A stretch of DNA of 64,000 bases from Antarcticirhabdus aurantiaca (GCF_009765365.1 NZ_VTOM01000006.1:1-64000), one strand, 5' to 3'; counted from the first letter of the stretch, positions 1 to 8,896 are shown. Notes: generated by a model not told the origin, from the sequence alone. Numbers and translations are program-made.

Positions 1-138
1 GGCTCGGTGGTGCACTACCGCGCCTCGGGCAACGCGCCCGAGCTGCGCTGCTACGTCGAGGCGCCAAGCCAGGACGCCGCAAACACCCGCCTCGCCTGGG
101 GCCTCAAAGCCGCACAAAACGCACTCAAAGGGCGCTGA
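1..138 (+). CDS. Phosphomannomutase/phosphoglucomutase, C-terminal end (5' truncated by window)
   Basis: Frame 1 is open from the first base to a TGA at 136-138 and encodes the last 45 residues. The segment VHYRASGNAPELRCYVE matches the C-terminal phosphate-binding loop of alpha-D-phosphohexomutases, usually RPSGNxPxxRxYxE. Here the usual R-P-S-G is R-A-S-G. Family knowledge: these enzymes interconvert hexose 6- and 1-phosphates and supply GDP-mannose or UDP-glucose precursors for EPS. Its position beside EPS genes fits a cpsG/manB-type role. Only the last domain is visible, so mannose versus glucose specificity cannot be told. Confidence 0.65.
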   Translation, partial: GSVVHYRASGNAPELRCYVEAPSQDAANTRLAWGLKAAQNALKGR

Positions 139-238
139 CGACGGGAGCCGTCAGAAGGACCGCAGGCGGCCCTGTCCCCGTCCCGACCGGAAGGGCATGG
201 CGAGGGGTGGGCACAGCACCTCCCCCTCCCCCCAAGCG

Positions 239-1426
239 CTATCGGGCAAGGACGCGGAAGAGATCGCGGGCTGCCTCGAACGTTTCGTCGAGAAGGGCGG
301 TTTGCGCGGCGGCCGCCGATCCATCCAGGCTCGCGACGAGCTTCGAGACGACTTCGGGCTCGTTGCCGGGCTGGACGAAGGCCATGCAGTCGGCCCGCTC
401 GATGGAACGCATGAAGGCGGTCAGCTTCTCGTCCCAGAGAAGCGCGAAGACCGGAACGCCGAGCGAGACTCCCGCGATGATGGCATGCATGCGATGAGCG
501 ACGAGGCCGGAGAACGAGGCGATGAAGCTCGCCAATTCCGTCGGCGTGTCGGGCCGCCGACGCTCGAAGCCGCTGCCGGCCGCCTCGCGAAGAACGGGCT
601 CGATCTGGTCGAGCACCACCTCGTCCTCCGGGCTTCCGTTGGTGAAGGCGACGACCTTGAAGCCCTCAGCGGACAAGCCCTTGCAGAGGTTGGCGTACCA
701 TGTCGCAAGGTCCTCGTCGGACACGACCTGCGTCGAATGATACCGGATCGCGACGGCGCTCGTCACGCAGAGGCCGATGCCCTCTCGACGCCCGGCCGGA
801 TCGGTCGGCAGGTAGCGTCCGATCATCAGGCCGGGATCGCGGACCACGATCGCGAGACGCCCGGCGGCTGCGGCGAAGCGCGAGTCGAAGTTGCGCTTCG
901 AGTTCTCGTCGCGCACCGAGACGTAGATGGGCTTGGCTCGCTCCAGCGCGCGCTGCATGAGCGCGGTTCCCTTGGCGGACCAGTGTGAGGCCACGCCGAC
1001 GCCGTAGATGGCGGACGGCAGCCCCTGCCGGGCGGCCATCTCCAGGGCCGAGGCGACCTTGACGGGGAAGTTGAGGTCCATGTCGGTGAGGAGGTTGCCG
1101 CCGCCGATCACGACCGCGTCGGCGCCCTTCAGGTGCTGCTCGTAATGAGGGCGCCACTTGCGCCTGAGCAGCAGCTCCCGCGGCGGCGCGGTCGCCAGCG
1201 ACCGCAGGGATGACGGCAGGCCGTCCAGCACTCTCAAGACGGTCGAGCGGGACGCATCGCCGCGCGCGTAGCGCGTGCGGGCACTGAGGTCGACCGAATA
1301 GGTCCCCGACGCGTCGCCGCCGCACTCCTTCATCGCCATCTCCAGGCATTCGGCCAGGAGCCCGTCGCCGAGATTGGGACTGAACTTCACGTTGAAGAGG
1401 CGGATGCGGGGCATGCGTTCGGTCAT
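239..1426 (-). CDS. Polysaccharide pyruvyl transferase family protein
   Basis: The 395-aa product has the layout of the pyruvyl transferase family (CsaB/ExoV/WcaK-like). There is an N-terminal NLGDGLLAECL segment (about 18-28), a glycine-rich AVVIGGGNLLTD strand-loop (about 105-116), a VSVRDENS stretch near 180 and the typical AHRMHAIIAG motif near 310. Family members transfer pyruvate from PEP to a sugar residue to form an acidic ketal on EPS or a lipid-linked repeat. No signal peptide or membrane segment is seen, so it should act in the cytoplasm. The start ATG at 1426 has AGGA 8 nt upstream. It is divergent from the RTX glycoside hydrolase and convergent with the phosphohexomutase end. The acceptor sugar cannot be predicted. 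Confidence 0.9.
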   Translation of the reverse strand: MTERMPRIRLFNVKFSPNLGDGLLAECLEMAMKECGGDASGTYSVDLSARTRYARGDASRSTVLRVLDGLPSSLRSLATAPPRELLLRRKWRPHYEQHLKGADAVVIGGGNLLTDMDLNFPVKVASALEMAARQGLPSAIYGVGVASHWSAKGTALMQRALERAKPIYVSVRDENSKRNFDSRFAAAAGRLAIVVRDPGLMIGRYLPTDPAGRREGIGLCVTSAVAIRYHSTQVVSDEDLATWYANLCKGLSAEGFKVVAFTNGSPEDEVVLDQIEPVLREAAGSGFERRRPDTPTELASFIASFSGLVAHRMHAIIAGVSLGVPVFALLWDEKLTAFMRSIERADCMAFVQPGNEPEVVSKLVASLDGSAAAAQTALLDETFEAARDLFRVLAR

Positions 1427-1538
1427 GTCGACTGTCCTGCCAGCTCAGGCCGGCTCTCGTGATTCGCTTGAAACTCCGCCGGCACCGCGAGGCGACGGCA
1501 CCCGAAAATTCCCCTCGCGCACGCGAGGATCGGCACGC

Positions 1539-1595
1539 CCGACGCCACTCTAGGCGAGAAGCGTTTACAACGCATGTCGTCGAGAGTGGCGTCGG
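1539..1595. promoter_or_regulatory. Nested inverted repeat in the divergent EPS intergenic region
   Basis: A perfect 13-bp inverted repeat, CCGACGCCACTCT at 1539-1551 and its complement at 1583-1595, encloses a second small palindrome, GCGTT-TAC-AACGC at 1561-1573. It lies in the 380-bp region between the divergent pyruvyl transferase (start 1426) and the RTX glycoside hydrolase (start 1807). No T-tract follows, so a transcription-factor site or RNA hairpin is more likely than a terminator. The bound regulator is unknown. Confidence 0.45.
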
Positions 1596-1729
1596 CCTCG
1601 TGGCGTTCGTCGCCTCAACATGTCCCGACTGTCATGGATGGGATCGGCAAACAGGATGATAAATATTCACACAAAACATTTGCTCGGCTTTACCACTGGT
1701 TGATCGTAGGAACGCGGAGCAGCATTTCC

Positions 1730-1761
1730 AATTCGGTGAGGATGATACTTCACCTCGAATT
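1730..1761. promoter_or_regulatory. Imperfect palindrome upstream of the RTX glycoside hydrolase
   Basis: AATTCG-GTGA (1730-1739) and TCAC-CT-CGAATT (1750-1761) form an interrupted inverted repeat centred about 60 bases before the GTG start at 1807. It is in an AT-richer stretch and could be an operator or a 5'-UTR hairpin. Nothing else identifies the regulator. Confidence 0.3.
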
Positions 1762-1806
1762 CAGGAGCGAGACTGATCATCGGGACATCAAGCCGAGGAT
1801 CGCATC

Positions 1807-4563
1807 GTGAAACTGGATGTTCAAACGCACTTTTCTCAAGGTTGGAACACCAAGCTCATCGAGAAGGCCAAGCAGCTCGGTGTCGAGGAGATTCGGGACT
1901 CTCAGCCTTGGGGCAAGGTCGAAACGACGCAGGGGCAGTATGTGTTTCCCTCGCAGCTCGTCAACTATATGGACGCCGCCGACAAGGCCGGCATCGCCTC
2001 CCTCCTGACGTTCGCCAGTGCCAACGCGCTCTACGACAGCGGCCTGACGCCTTACACGGCCGAGGGCCGGCAGGCCTACGCGAATCACATCATGGCCGTC
2101 CTGAAGAAGTACGGCGACCAGGTCCAGGAAATCGAGATCTGGAACGAGTTCAACACCGGCAACTTCAAGGGGCCGGCCTTGAGCAACGAGGCGTTCTACT
2201 ACACCGAGCTTTTGAAGGTGGTGTGGGAAACGGTCAAGACGAAGCATCCCGACGTCGTGATCCTCGGCGGCTCGGTGAACGTCGTCGGAACCGGCGCGCT
2301 GGAAGAGATCTTCGCCAAGGGCGCCCTCGACTACATGGACGCGGTGGCGATTCATCCCTACCGCCCGCAGCCCGAGCACGTCGATGCCGAGATCGCGCAC
2401 CTGCAGAGCGTGATGGCGCGCTACGGAGAGGTCAAGCCGATCTATGCCACGGAGTTCGGCAAGGAGTTCGCCGACGCGTCCGAGGCGCCCGCCTACATGC
2501 TCAAGATGGCGACGCTCATGGCCTCGGCCGGCGTCAAGGAAAGCTACTGGTACGCGCTGATCGACCAGGACCACTTCAAGAACATGGGCCTCCTGACGCG
2601 ATCCGGCGAGGATAAACCCGCGGCCGACACGTTCGAGTTCATCAAGAAGAACCTCCTGCCGCTGGGCGACCCGGTCCGCATAGGCGGCGACGACGACCTG
2701 ACGCTCGTCTACCGCTTCGGGTCCGACACCTACGTCATGTGGGGCGTCGACCGGCCGGTCTCCTTCGCGGCCGGCGGAACGTTCTGGAACGCGCAGGGCC
2801 AGCAGATCGCCCGACCGGACACGCTCTCCGGCGAGCCCATCATCTTCAAGGGCGCCGGCTTTCAGCTCGCGGAAGGGACCGTCGTCGCCGATACGCTGAT
2901 GCAGTTCGGCGGCAAGGAGTGGAGCTACTTCGCCGAGAACCCGAACGGTACGCTGACCGAACTCTCGCTGGTCGATTGGGATTGGACGTCCTATTACGGC
3001 AGCAAGTACACCAAGCCGCTGCGCGTCAACGCCGACTCCATCGCGCCGGCGGGCGACGGCAACAAGCCCGTCCGCGTGGTGGAGCGCTTCGTGTCCGACC
3101 GGGACCAAGTCCTGAGCATCGACGGCACCTGGCGCACGGGCCAAGGCGACGGCGTCGATCTCCACCTGCGCGTCAACGGGACCGAGATCCTCAGCCGCAT
3201 CTTCGTCGGGCAGTTCAACCTCGAGGGCTTCGAGGTCACGCTGAAGACCGGCGACACGCTGGACTTCGTCGTCGGCCCCAATCAGTACGTCCAGGGCGAC
3301 TCGACCTCCCGGCAGATCACGCTGACGCGCGTGTCGCAGGAGGGCGGGCACCAGCCGGTCGCCGCTCCGGAAGCGGGCGTGGAACTGCGGGCGTTTGCCG
3401 AGGGCGGGCCGCTCGTCGGCACGAATTTCGCAGACCGCCTCTTCGGAGGAATGGGCAACGATCAGATCTCGGGCGGGGACGGCGACGACCTTCTGGTGGG
3501 CGGCATCGGGCGCAACCTGATCGACGGCGGCGCGGGTGTCGACACGGTCAGCTATGCGGAGGCGGAGGCAGGCGTCGACGTGCGCCTGTCCAACCCGGCT
3601 CTTCAGAGGATCTCCGCCTCGATCGAAGATCGCCTCGTCGACATCGAGGCCGTCGTCGGCTCGCGCCATGACGACCGGTTCTCGGGATCGGACAACAGCG
3701 AGAGCTTCTTCGGCGGCGAAGGAAACGACACCTTCCACGCCTCCGCCGGGCGCGACCTGATCGACGGCGGTGCGGGCCGCGACACGCTGACCTTCCAGAG
3801 CTTCGGCGGGGGCGTCGTCGTGAACCTCGCGGATGCCTCGCCCCAGAGCTTCGCTCCCAACGGGACCTTGGAAATCCGATCGATCGAGGTTCTCGTCGGC
3901 TCCGAGTTCGACGACAGGCTTCAGGCGAGCGACGCGGGCACGACCATTGTCGGCGGGCGCGGCGACGACGTCATCCTGGGCGGAGCGGGCAACGACGACC
4001 TCAATGGTGGCGCGGGCCGCAACACCGTGTCGTTCGAGGCGACCTCGAGCGGCGTTCGGGTAAGCCTCGCGATCGAGACGGCGCAGGACACGGGCGGAGC
4101 CGGCACGGACACGATCCGCCGCTTCCAGGACCTGGTCGGCTCGCAGTGGGACGACAGGCTGACCGGAGACGCGGGCACCAACGAGATCAAGGGAGGTGCG
4201 GGCAACGACGAGATCCGCGGCGGCGGGGGAGCCGACATCCTGCACGGCGGATCGGGCTCGGACGTCTTCGTCTACGACGCCGTCGGCGACAGCCGGCCGA
4301 AGGCGATGGACACGATCGCGGACTTCTCGTCGGCGGACCGCGACCGCATCTCGCTCGCCGGCATCGACGCCAACACCCGCACGGCCGCGGACGACGCCTT
4401 CGTCCTGGTCGAGGCCTTCACGCGCCGGGCTGGCCAGCTGATGATCGAGAAGCAGGGAGACGGCTATCTCGTGTCGGGAGACGTGAACGGCGACGGCCTT
4501 GCCGACATCGCGATCAAGGTCGTCACGCACGGCCCGCTGGCGGCCGGCGACTTCATGCTCTGA
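1807..4563 (+). CDS. Secreted GH39/PslG-like glycoside hydrolase with C-terminal RTX repeats
   Basis: 918 aa. Residues 1-280 form a clan-A TIM barrel: the acid/base is predicted as E114 in IWNEF and the nucleophile as E216 in YATEFG. Residues about 285-510 form a beta-sandwich region that is also present in the paralogue at 5820-7478. From about residue 540 there are hemolysin-type nonapeptide repeats (GGxGxDxxx, for example GGDGDDLLVGG) in several blocks, ending with a GDVNGDGLADIAI segment and a hydrophobic tail typical of type I secretion substrates. There is no signal peptide, as expected for type I export. GTG start; CGAGGA lies 7 nt upstream. By analogy with PslG in the Pseudomonas psl locus, it probably cuts or remodels the EPS made by this cluster. 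No type I transporter is in the window. Substrate is unknown. Confidence 0.85.
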   Translation: MKLDVQTHFSQGWNTKLIEKAKQLGVEEIRDSQPWGKVETTQGQYVFPSQLVNYMDAADKAGIASLLTFASANALYDSGLTPYTAEGRQAYANHIMAVLKKYGDQVQEIEIWNEFNTGNFKGPALSNEAFYYTELLKVVWETVKTKHPDVVILGGSVNVVGTGALEEIFAKGALDYMDAVAIHPYRPQPEHVDAEIAHLQSVMARYGEVKPIYATEFGKEFADASEAPAYMLKMATLMASAGVKESYWYALIDQDHFKNMGLLTRSGEDKPAADTFEFIKKNLLPLGDPVRIGGDDDLTLVYRFGSDTYVMWGVDRPVSFAAGGTFWNAQGQQIARPDTLSGEPIIFKGAGFQLAEGTVVADTLMQFGGKEWSYFAENPNGTLTELSLVDWDWTSYYGSKYTKPLRVNADSIAPAGDGNKPVRVVERFVSDRDQVLSIDGTWRTGQGDGVDLHLRVNGTEILSRIFVGQFNLEGFEVTLKTGDTLDFVVGPNQYVQGDSTSRQITLTRVSQEGGHQPVAAPEAGVELRAFAEGGPLVGTNFADRLFGGMGNDQISGGDGDDLLVGGIGRNLIDGGAGVDTVSYAEAEAGVDVRLSNPALQRISASIEDRLVDIEAVVGSRHDDRFSGSDNSESFFGGEGNDTFHASAGRDLIDGGAGRDTLTFQSFGGGVVVNLADASPQSFAPNGTLEIRSIEVLVGSEFDDRLQASDAGTTIVGGRGDDVILGGAGNDDLNGGAGRNTVSFEATSSGVRVSLAIETAQDTGGAGTDTIRRFQDLVGSQWDDRLTGDAGTNEIKGGAGNDEIRGGGGADILHGGSGSDVFVYDAVGDSRPKAMDTIADFSSADRDRISLAGIDANTRTAADDAFVLVEAFTRRAGQLMIEKQGDGYLVSGDVNGDGLADIAIKVVTHGPLAAGDFML

Positions 4564-4576
4564 TACGTCCGACGAT

Positions 4577-5683
4577 CTACGGCCGGCCGGAGGGCACGTC
4601 GTCCCGAGCCGCCAGAAGGATGCGCTCGAAGAGCCTGGCGCCCGCCGCCGACCACAGGAAGGCGCCGGCGCGCTCTCGGCCTCGCCTGATCCGCTCCTCC
4701 CGAAGGCCGGGCTCGTCCCGCAGTCGCCGCACGGCAGCGATCCAGTCCGACACCGCGTCGACATCGGCGTAGAGCACGGCGTCGCGGCAGACCTCCGGCA
4801 TGGCGCCCGCCGGCGCGATGACGGCCGGGCACCCCACGCTCATGGCCTCGAGCGGCGGCAGGCCGAATCCTTCGGTTCGCGAGGGCATCAGGACGCAGAG
4901 GGCGTGCTCGTAGAGCGAGCGCAGTTCCCCGTCACTCACCCGGCCGGCGAACACGGTGCGAGGCGGCATGGCGATCCCGACCTTTGCCAGGGCGGCTTCT
5001 GTCGTTCCGACGATGACAGGAACGACGTCGCCCAACCGGTCATCCGAGAAGGCCTTCGCCAGGACGCCCGTGTTCTTGTAGGCCTTCGGGCTGCCGATAT
5101 GGACCGCGAAGGGGCGATTTGAGAGCCCCAGACGCTCGATGACGCCGGCCTGCGCGGCTTCTTCCCGGAGGTGGTCGACGCCGTTGTGAATCACGACGGT
5201 GCGCTCGCGCGGCGAGACTCGGCACAAGTCGAGCATCTGCCGGGAAAACTCCGACACCGTCAGGACCTCGCGGCTCGTTCGCGCCATCCAGGGCGTGATC
5301 AGCCGGTAACCCCAGCGCTGGCGCGCCGGATAGGAACTGTCGGAGAACAGGAACTGCACGTCGTGGAGCATCAGGAGCTTGGACCGGTGCAGGACGGGCG
5401 CCAGGTTGCACAGGTTGACGAGCACCGCCCCCTTGGCGCGTCGCGGAAGGGTGAACTGCTCCCAGACCTGCGAGGTCGCCTTCGGGTCCTCTTCCAGCCG
5501 GATCGTCGTCAACTCCGGCGTCCAGTCGCGGCGTGTCGGCAGGATCAGCGACGCGGCGGGGCGGCTCGCCGGATCGGTCGCCGCCAGGAGCGCGTCGACC
5601 TCCCGAATCATCCGGTCGGCCACGCGATGGACGCCGTTCAGGCCGGCGCCGTAGAACTTTCCGTTGAACACTATCGGACGCAT
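4577..5683 (-). CDS. Glycosyltransferase family 4-type protein
   Basis: 368 aa from ATG 5683; the open frame extends further upstream, but that extension lacks protein-like composition. The N-terminus MRPIVFNGKFYG..GVHRVADRMIRE matches GT4 enzymes acting on EPS. The C-terminal GT-B half contains the E-x7-E region EGFGLPPLEAMSVGCPAVI, followed by GAMPEVCRDAVLYAD. Family role: cytoplasmic transfer of a sugar from an NDP donor to the undecaprenyl-linked repeat. It is related to the second glycosyltransferase of this locus (12066-13202). It ends only 13 bases from the convergent RTX hydrolase stop and sits between the two hydrolase paralogues. Donor and acceptor are not predictable. Confidence 0.88.
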   Translation of the reverse strand: MRPIVFNGKFYGAGLNGVHRVADRMIREVDALLAATDPASRPAASLILPTRRDWTPELTTIRLEEDPKATSQVWEQFTLPRRAKGAVLVNLCNLAPVLHRSKLLMLHDVQFLFSDSSYPARQRWGYRLITPWMARTSREVLTVSEFSRQMLDLCRVSPRERTVVIHNGVDHLREEAAQAGVIERLGLSNRPFAVHIGSPKAYKNTGVLAKAFSDDRLGDVVPVIVGTTEAALAKVGIAMPPRTVFAGRVSDGELRSLYEHALCVLMPSRTEGFGLPPLEAMSVGCPAVIAPAGAMPEVCRDAVLYADVDAVSDWIAAVRRLRDEPGLREERIRRGRERAGAFLWSAAGARLFERILLAARDDVPSGRP

Positions 5684-5772
5684 CGGATCTCGTCGTGGAA
5701 GGTGAGCGGAGTCGTGACGAGCGGATCGATAGCACGTCGCCTTCGGTGCACCACCCGGGTTCTGAACGGAGC

Positions 5773-5795
5773 GGCGAGCGCAAAGCCTGCTCGCC
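5773..5795 (-). terminator. Hairpin between a hydrolase gene and a glycosyltransferase gene
   Basis: GGCGAGC (5773-5779) and GCTCGCC (5789-5795) form a 7-bp GC-rich stem with a 9-nt loop, 25 bases after the stop of the minus-strand hydrolase. There is no run of T after it, so it may be an attenuator or a processed intercistronic hairpin rather than a strong terminator. Confidence 0.3.
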
Positions 5796-5819
5796 CCCTC
5801 CCCTCTTGGCGTCCGATTC

Positions 5820-7478
5820 TCAGCACGGCGTGGGCGCGGCGGCCTCGCCGGGTGCGAACAGGCGCAGCCGGTAGCGCAGAACATCGCCGCCGTTCTCCTT
5901 GTTCGGCCCGACGACGAGGTCGAGCCTGTCGCCCGCTTGGAGATCCAGCGCGAGATCGTCGAAGGACAGATCGGACGTGACCGTCTCCGATCTGAGAACC
6001 TCGTCATTGCGGCGAATCTCGACCTCGACGCCGTCGCCCTTCTCCTCCTTGGCGAAGCAGGCGCTGAGCGTGACGCTCTGCGCGGCGGGAGCGGTGTAGC
6101 GGACGACGGGCCGGTTCGGATCGGCCGGGTCCCCGCTCGGGGCGAGGCTGGAATCGTTGATGCGCAACGGACGCAGCCATCGGCTTCCCAGATAGGACGT
6201 CCATTCCCAGTCGTTCATGGAGAGGGTTTCCTCCTTCGACTTCGGCGTCGCCGCGAGATAGGACCAGGGCTCCTGCGCGAACTGAAGAAGCGTGTCGGCG
6301 ACGACGGGGCCGCTGCCGAGCGTGAGGTCCGCCGAGCCGAGCACGATCAGGGGATCCTCGCCGAGACGGTAGGGCGGACGAACCTCGCGGCCCTCGACGT
6401 CGACGACGCGCGCGCCTTCCGGCACCTCGATGGCGAAGGGCGCGCCCCAGACCACCTGGGCGGTCTCGCCGAAGACCACGCGCTTGATCAGCGACTGCCC
6501 CATGTCGTCCGAGCGGGCCGGCCCCTCGCGCAGGAGCGCCTGGGCGAGCTCGAAGGCCCGGGCGGCGGGCTTGGTGGCGCCGTTCGGGCGCAGGAGGCCC
6601 ATGTTGCGGAACCACCTCTGGTCCCGAAGCGCGTACCAATAAGCCCGCTCGACGCCGGCCGCGCTCATCAGCGCCGTCATCTTGACGAGACCCGAGGCCG
6701 CCAGTTCCGGCGTGGCGTAGTTGTCGCTGAACTCGGTCGCCCAGATCGGCTTCTCACCGCCGTGCCGCGCCATGGCCGCCTTCAGGCGGTCGAGCTCGAG
6801 AGCCACGTTCTCGGGATGGGAGCGGTAGGGGTGGACGACCACGGCGTCCATCGCCTCGAGGGCGCCGGCCTCGAAGAGCTGTTCCAGGAAGCCGGTCCCG
6901 ATGACGTTGGTCGAGCCGCCGAGGATGGCGACGTCCGGATGGTCGGGCTTGACCGCGTCGTACACGGCCTTGAGGAGCGCGGTATAGGAGTGCGGCACGT
7001 CCTGCGCGGCAGGCCCCTTGATCCCGCCCTTGCCGTTGATCTCGTTGCCGATCTCGACAGCGACGATGCAGTCGGGGCCCTGGTCGAGCACGGCCCGCAC
7101 GTAGTCGGCGAAGGCTCGCCGGCCTTCATCCGTATGGACGGTCTCACCGTTGTCGTAGTTTCGGTTCTCCGGGACGAGGGTGAGCATGACGTCGAGCCCG
7201 GCCTCGCAGATCGCCCGGATGTGCGACGAGCGCTCCTTGATGGCATAGGTGCCGCGGCTCGGCTCGCCCTGGTTCCATGGCAGCGAATCGCGAAGCGCCG
7301 GCGCCTTCAGCGCGACGGCCTCGTCCAAGGCCTCGATCGGCCAGCCTTGGCTGAAGTGCGTTTGGACACCGAGCTCCATGGCGTCCGCCGGGCGAAGGGG
7401 ACCACCCATCGCCGTGAAGGCGACGGCGGCGAGAAGCACCCCCAGGCCTGACGGGGTACCGAGACGCATAGCAGGCAT
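5820..7478 (-). CDS. Exported GH39/PslG-like glycoside hydrolase
   Basis: 552 aa with an N-terminal signal peptide (hydrophobic core about 10-25, likely cleavage after PADA near 33). The TIM barrel resembles that of the RTX hydrolase throughout (ELGVQTHFSQGW versus KLDVQTHFSQGW). The predicted acid/base is E146 in EIGNEI and the nucleophile E249 in WATEF. The C-terminal 230 residues repeat the beta-sandwich of the paralogue but end without RTX repeats. The ATG at 7478 has GGAGG 6 nt upstream. Expected location is the periplasm or outside the cell. Like PslG it may trim or release polysaccharide during export. The pair share ancestry and active site but use different export routes. Confidence 0.85.
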   Translation of the reverse strand: MPAMRLGTPSGLGVLLAAVAFTAMGGPLRPADAMELGVQTHFSQGWPIEALDEAVALKAPALRDSLPWNQGEPSRGTYAIKERSSHIRAICEAGLDVMLTLVPENRNYDNGETVHTDEGRRAFADYVRAVLDQGPDCIVAVEIGNEINGKGGIKGPAAQDVPHSYTALLKAVYDAVKPDHPDVAILGGSTNVIGTGFLEQLFEAGALEAMDAVVVHPYRSHPENVALELDRLKAAMARHGGEKPIWATEFSDNYATPELAASGLVKMTALMSAAGVERAYWYALRDQRWFRNMGLLRPNGATKPAARAFELAQALLREGPARSDDMGQSLIKRVVFGETAQVVWGAPFAIEVPEGARVVDVEGREVRPPYRLGEDPLIVLGSADLTLGSGPVVADTLLQFAQEPWSYLAATPKSKEETLSMNDWEWTSYLGSRWLRPLRINDSSLAPSGDPADPNRPVVRYTAPAAQSVTLSACFAKEEKGDGVEVEIRRNDEVLRSETVTSDLSFDDLALDLQAGDRLDLVVGPNKENGGDVLRYRLRLFAPGEAAAPTPC

Positions 7479-8121
7479 AGACCACCTCCGAAGGGCTTCT
7501 CGTCAACTATCGGTTGCGATTCGTTCGTCCCTTTTGAGAAACGGCACGAGTGTGGCGATTCTGCCGAAGCGGGCGACCGACGCGGTCACGAAGTCCGAAA
7601 AAGGAGCGGTCACGTCAACTTGAAGCGCCGATGCCGCACTGCCGAAGAAGGGTGCGATTTTCCTGCCGCATGGTTTATGTGGTCCGCCAACTAATGAGTG
7701 CAATGATGCCCCGCGCTCCAGCTGCTCACACTACTGGGAAGGGAATGATCGACGCGTCGGGCATCCCAAAAAATGCGGTGGCAGGGACGTAACGATCCGC
7801 TCTCACGCGAGATTCCACGCCACGTTGGCCCGCCGATCACAAAACAGCTCCAGATCTACCGTTGCGTAAAAAAATTTCTGATCCAGTGCACATTCGCCTG
7901 ACGTCTTATAGCCCTCGAATGAAACAGCTGAACTTTCACAAAAATACTTTTAGAAGCGCGCTTCAATCAACTTTTCTTCGAGTTATCAAGGGCTCGAGGG
8001 GCAACGGAGCAAGCGTTTGCAGCGGGTCCCTCTAGGTTAGAAGCCGCTCTCCCCTCTAGCAATCACGCTTAAAAAATGCTTAAACGCGCCCATCGAGTTC
8101 AACCAAAGGGAAGTGATCGAA
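7479..8121. other. Long intergenic region between divergent EPS genes
   Basis: 643 bases separate the exported hydrolase (minus) from the small RTX-like protein (plus). No convincing gene was found on either strand. The half from about 7860 to 8080 is clearly AT-richer than the rest of the window, with A and T runs, and has direct repeats such as GCTTAAA at 8067-8085. It probably carries two divergent promoters and a long 5' leader for the small secreted protein. No clear -35/-10 pair was assigned. Confidence 0.5.
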
Positions 8122-8673
8122 ATGGCATCTGGACAGGGCGTTATTCTTCCGGACAATGAGACGTATTCTGCCGAGCCGAATCCGAACAATGATGGCACCC
8201 CGACCAAGGGCTTCGCCAAGGTGTTCGAAGTCAGCCCGGGCAAGTACACCGGCAGCGACGGCAACGATCGCGTCAGCATCTCCGACCTCGTCAAGGACAA
8301 CGATCAGATCATCAAGACCGGAGCGGGCGACGACATCTTCAACTTCAACGGATCCGAGAGCCGGCTCCCGCAGAACGTCGATCGCGTCAACGGCATCGTT
8401 GACCTCGGCACCGGCGGCAACGACGGCGTGTTCCTCGGCTTCCAGCTAGACGACTACAAGTACACCGTCCGTTCGGATGGCGGTCTCAAGATTCAGTACG
8501 TCGGCGACAATGGCGACGTCGACGGCGTGGCGGTGACCTTCCGGGGCGCCGAGTACTTCACGTTCCGGAATGTCGACGACGTCACCGGCCAGAATTTCCA
8601 AACCTATACCATATCTCACGACGAGCTCGTCGCGAGGATTCTGGCTGCTTCTCCGAACCCGGATCAAGTTTGA
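8122..8673 (+). CDS. Small acidic RTX-like (calcium-binding type) protein of unknown function
   Basis: 183 aa from ATG 8122, preceded by AGGGA with about 9 nt spacing; an in-frame GTG at 8113 has no spaced RBS. The sequence is Asp/Gly/Asn-rich and acidic. GSDGNDRVS and GAGDDIFNFNG resemble degenerate RTX nonapeptides, and a NVDRVNGIVDLGTGGND stretch suggests a second Ca-binding turn. There is no signal peptide or transmembrane segment, so if exported it would need a type I route. It lies inside the EPS locus near the RTX hydrolase, which suggests a matrix-associated protein. I do not recognise a named family beyond the repeat. It ends before a strong hairpin and a transposon insertion. Confidence 0.75.
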   Translation: MASGQGVILPDNETYSAEPNPNNDGTPTKGFAKVFEVSPGKYTGSDGNDRVSISDLVKDNDQIIKTGAGDDIFNFNGSESRLPQNVDRVNGIVDLGTGGNDGVFLGFQLDDYKYTVRSDGGLKIQYVGDNGDVDGVAVTFRGAEYFTFRNVDDVTGQNFQTYTISHDELVARILAASPNPDQV

Positions 8674-8744
8674 TTATCTCGTAAACCATCTCGTTCGTAG
8701 GCACGTATCAATGCGTGCTTGTAGCGCGAGACTGGAATAGATTG

Positions 8745-8785
8745 TCACAAGGCCGGCAGCGAAAACCTCGCTGCCGGCCTTGTGA
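8745..8785 (+). terminator. Perfect 18-bp hairpin after the RTX-like gene
   Basis: Arms 8745-8762 and 8768-8785 are perfectly complementary over 18 bp with a 5-nt loop (AAACC). It starts 71 bases after the stop at 8673 and lies just outside the IS terminal repeat at 8808. No T-tract follows, but the stability suggests termination or 3'-end protection. Confidence 0.6.
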
Positions 8786-8896
8786 TCTCGGTCCTCGCAA
8801 GGCTTGATACCGCCGCACTTTTTGCGTGACTCGACGAGGGTTTTCCCGTCGTTCAGGACGTGATTCATTGCCGTGTCCCATGAGAGGGAGGCAGTG

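Noticed and set aside
3420-4260. Tandem repeats considered as CRISPR or DNA satellite
   Set aside because: The periodicity is in the protein (RTX nonapeptides), in frame and without unique spacers.
1777-4764. 995-codon frame antisense to the RTX hydrolase
   Set aside because: It mirrors the GC-rich repeats of the real gene, has no domain and is His/Arg/Val-biased like other antisense shadows.
8745-8785. Large hairpin considered as the left end of the IS element
   Set aside because: It has no partner at the right end, while TACCGCCGCAC at 8808 pairs perfectly with 9967-9977.
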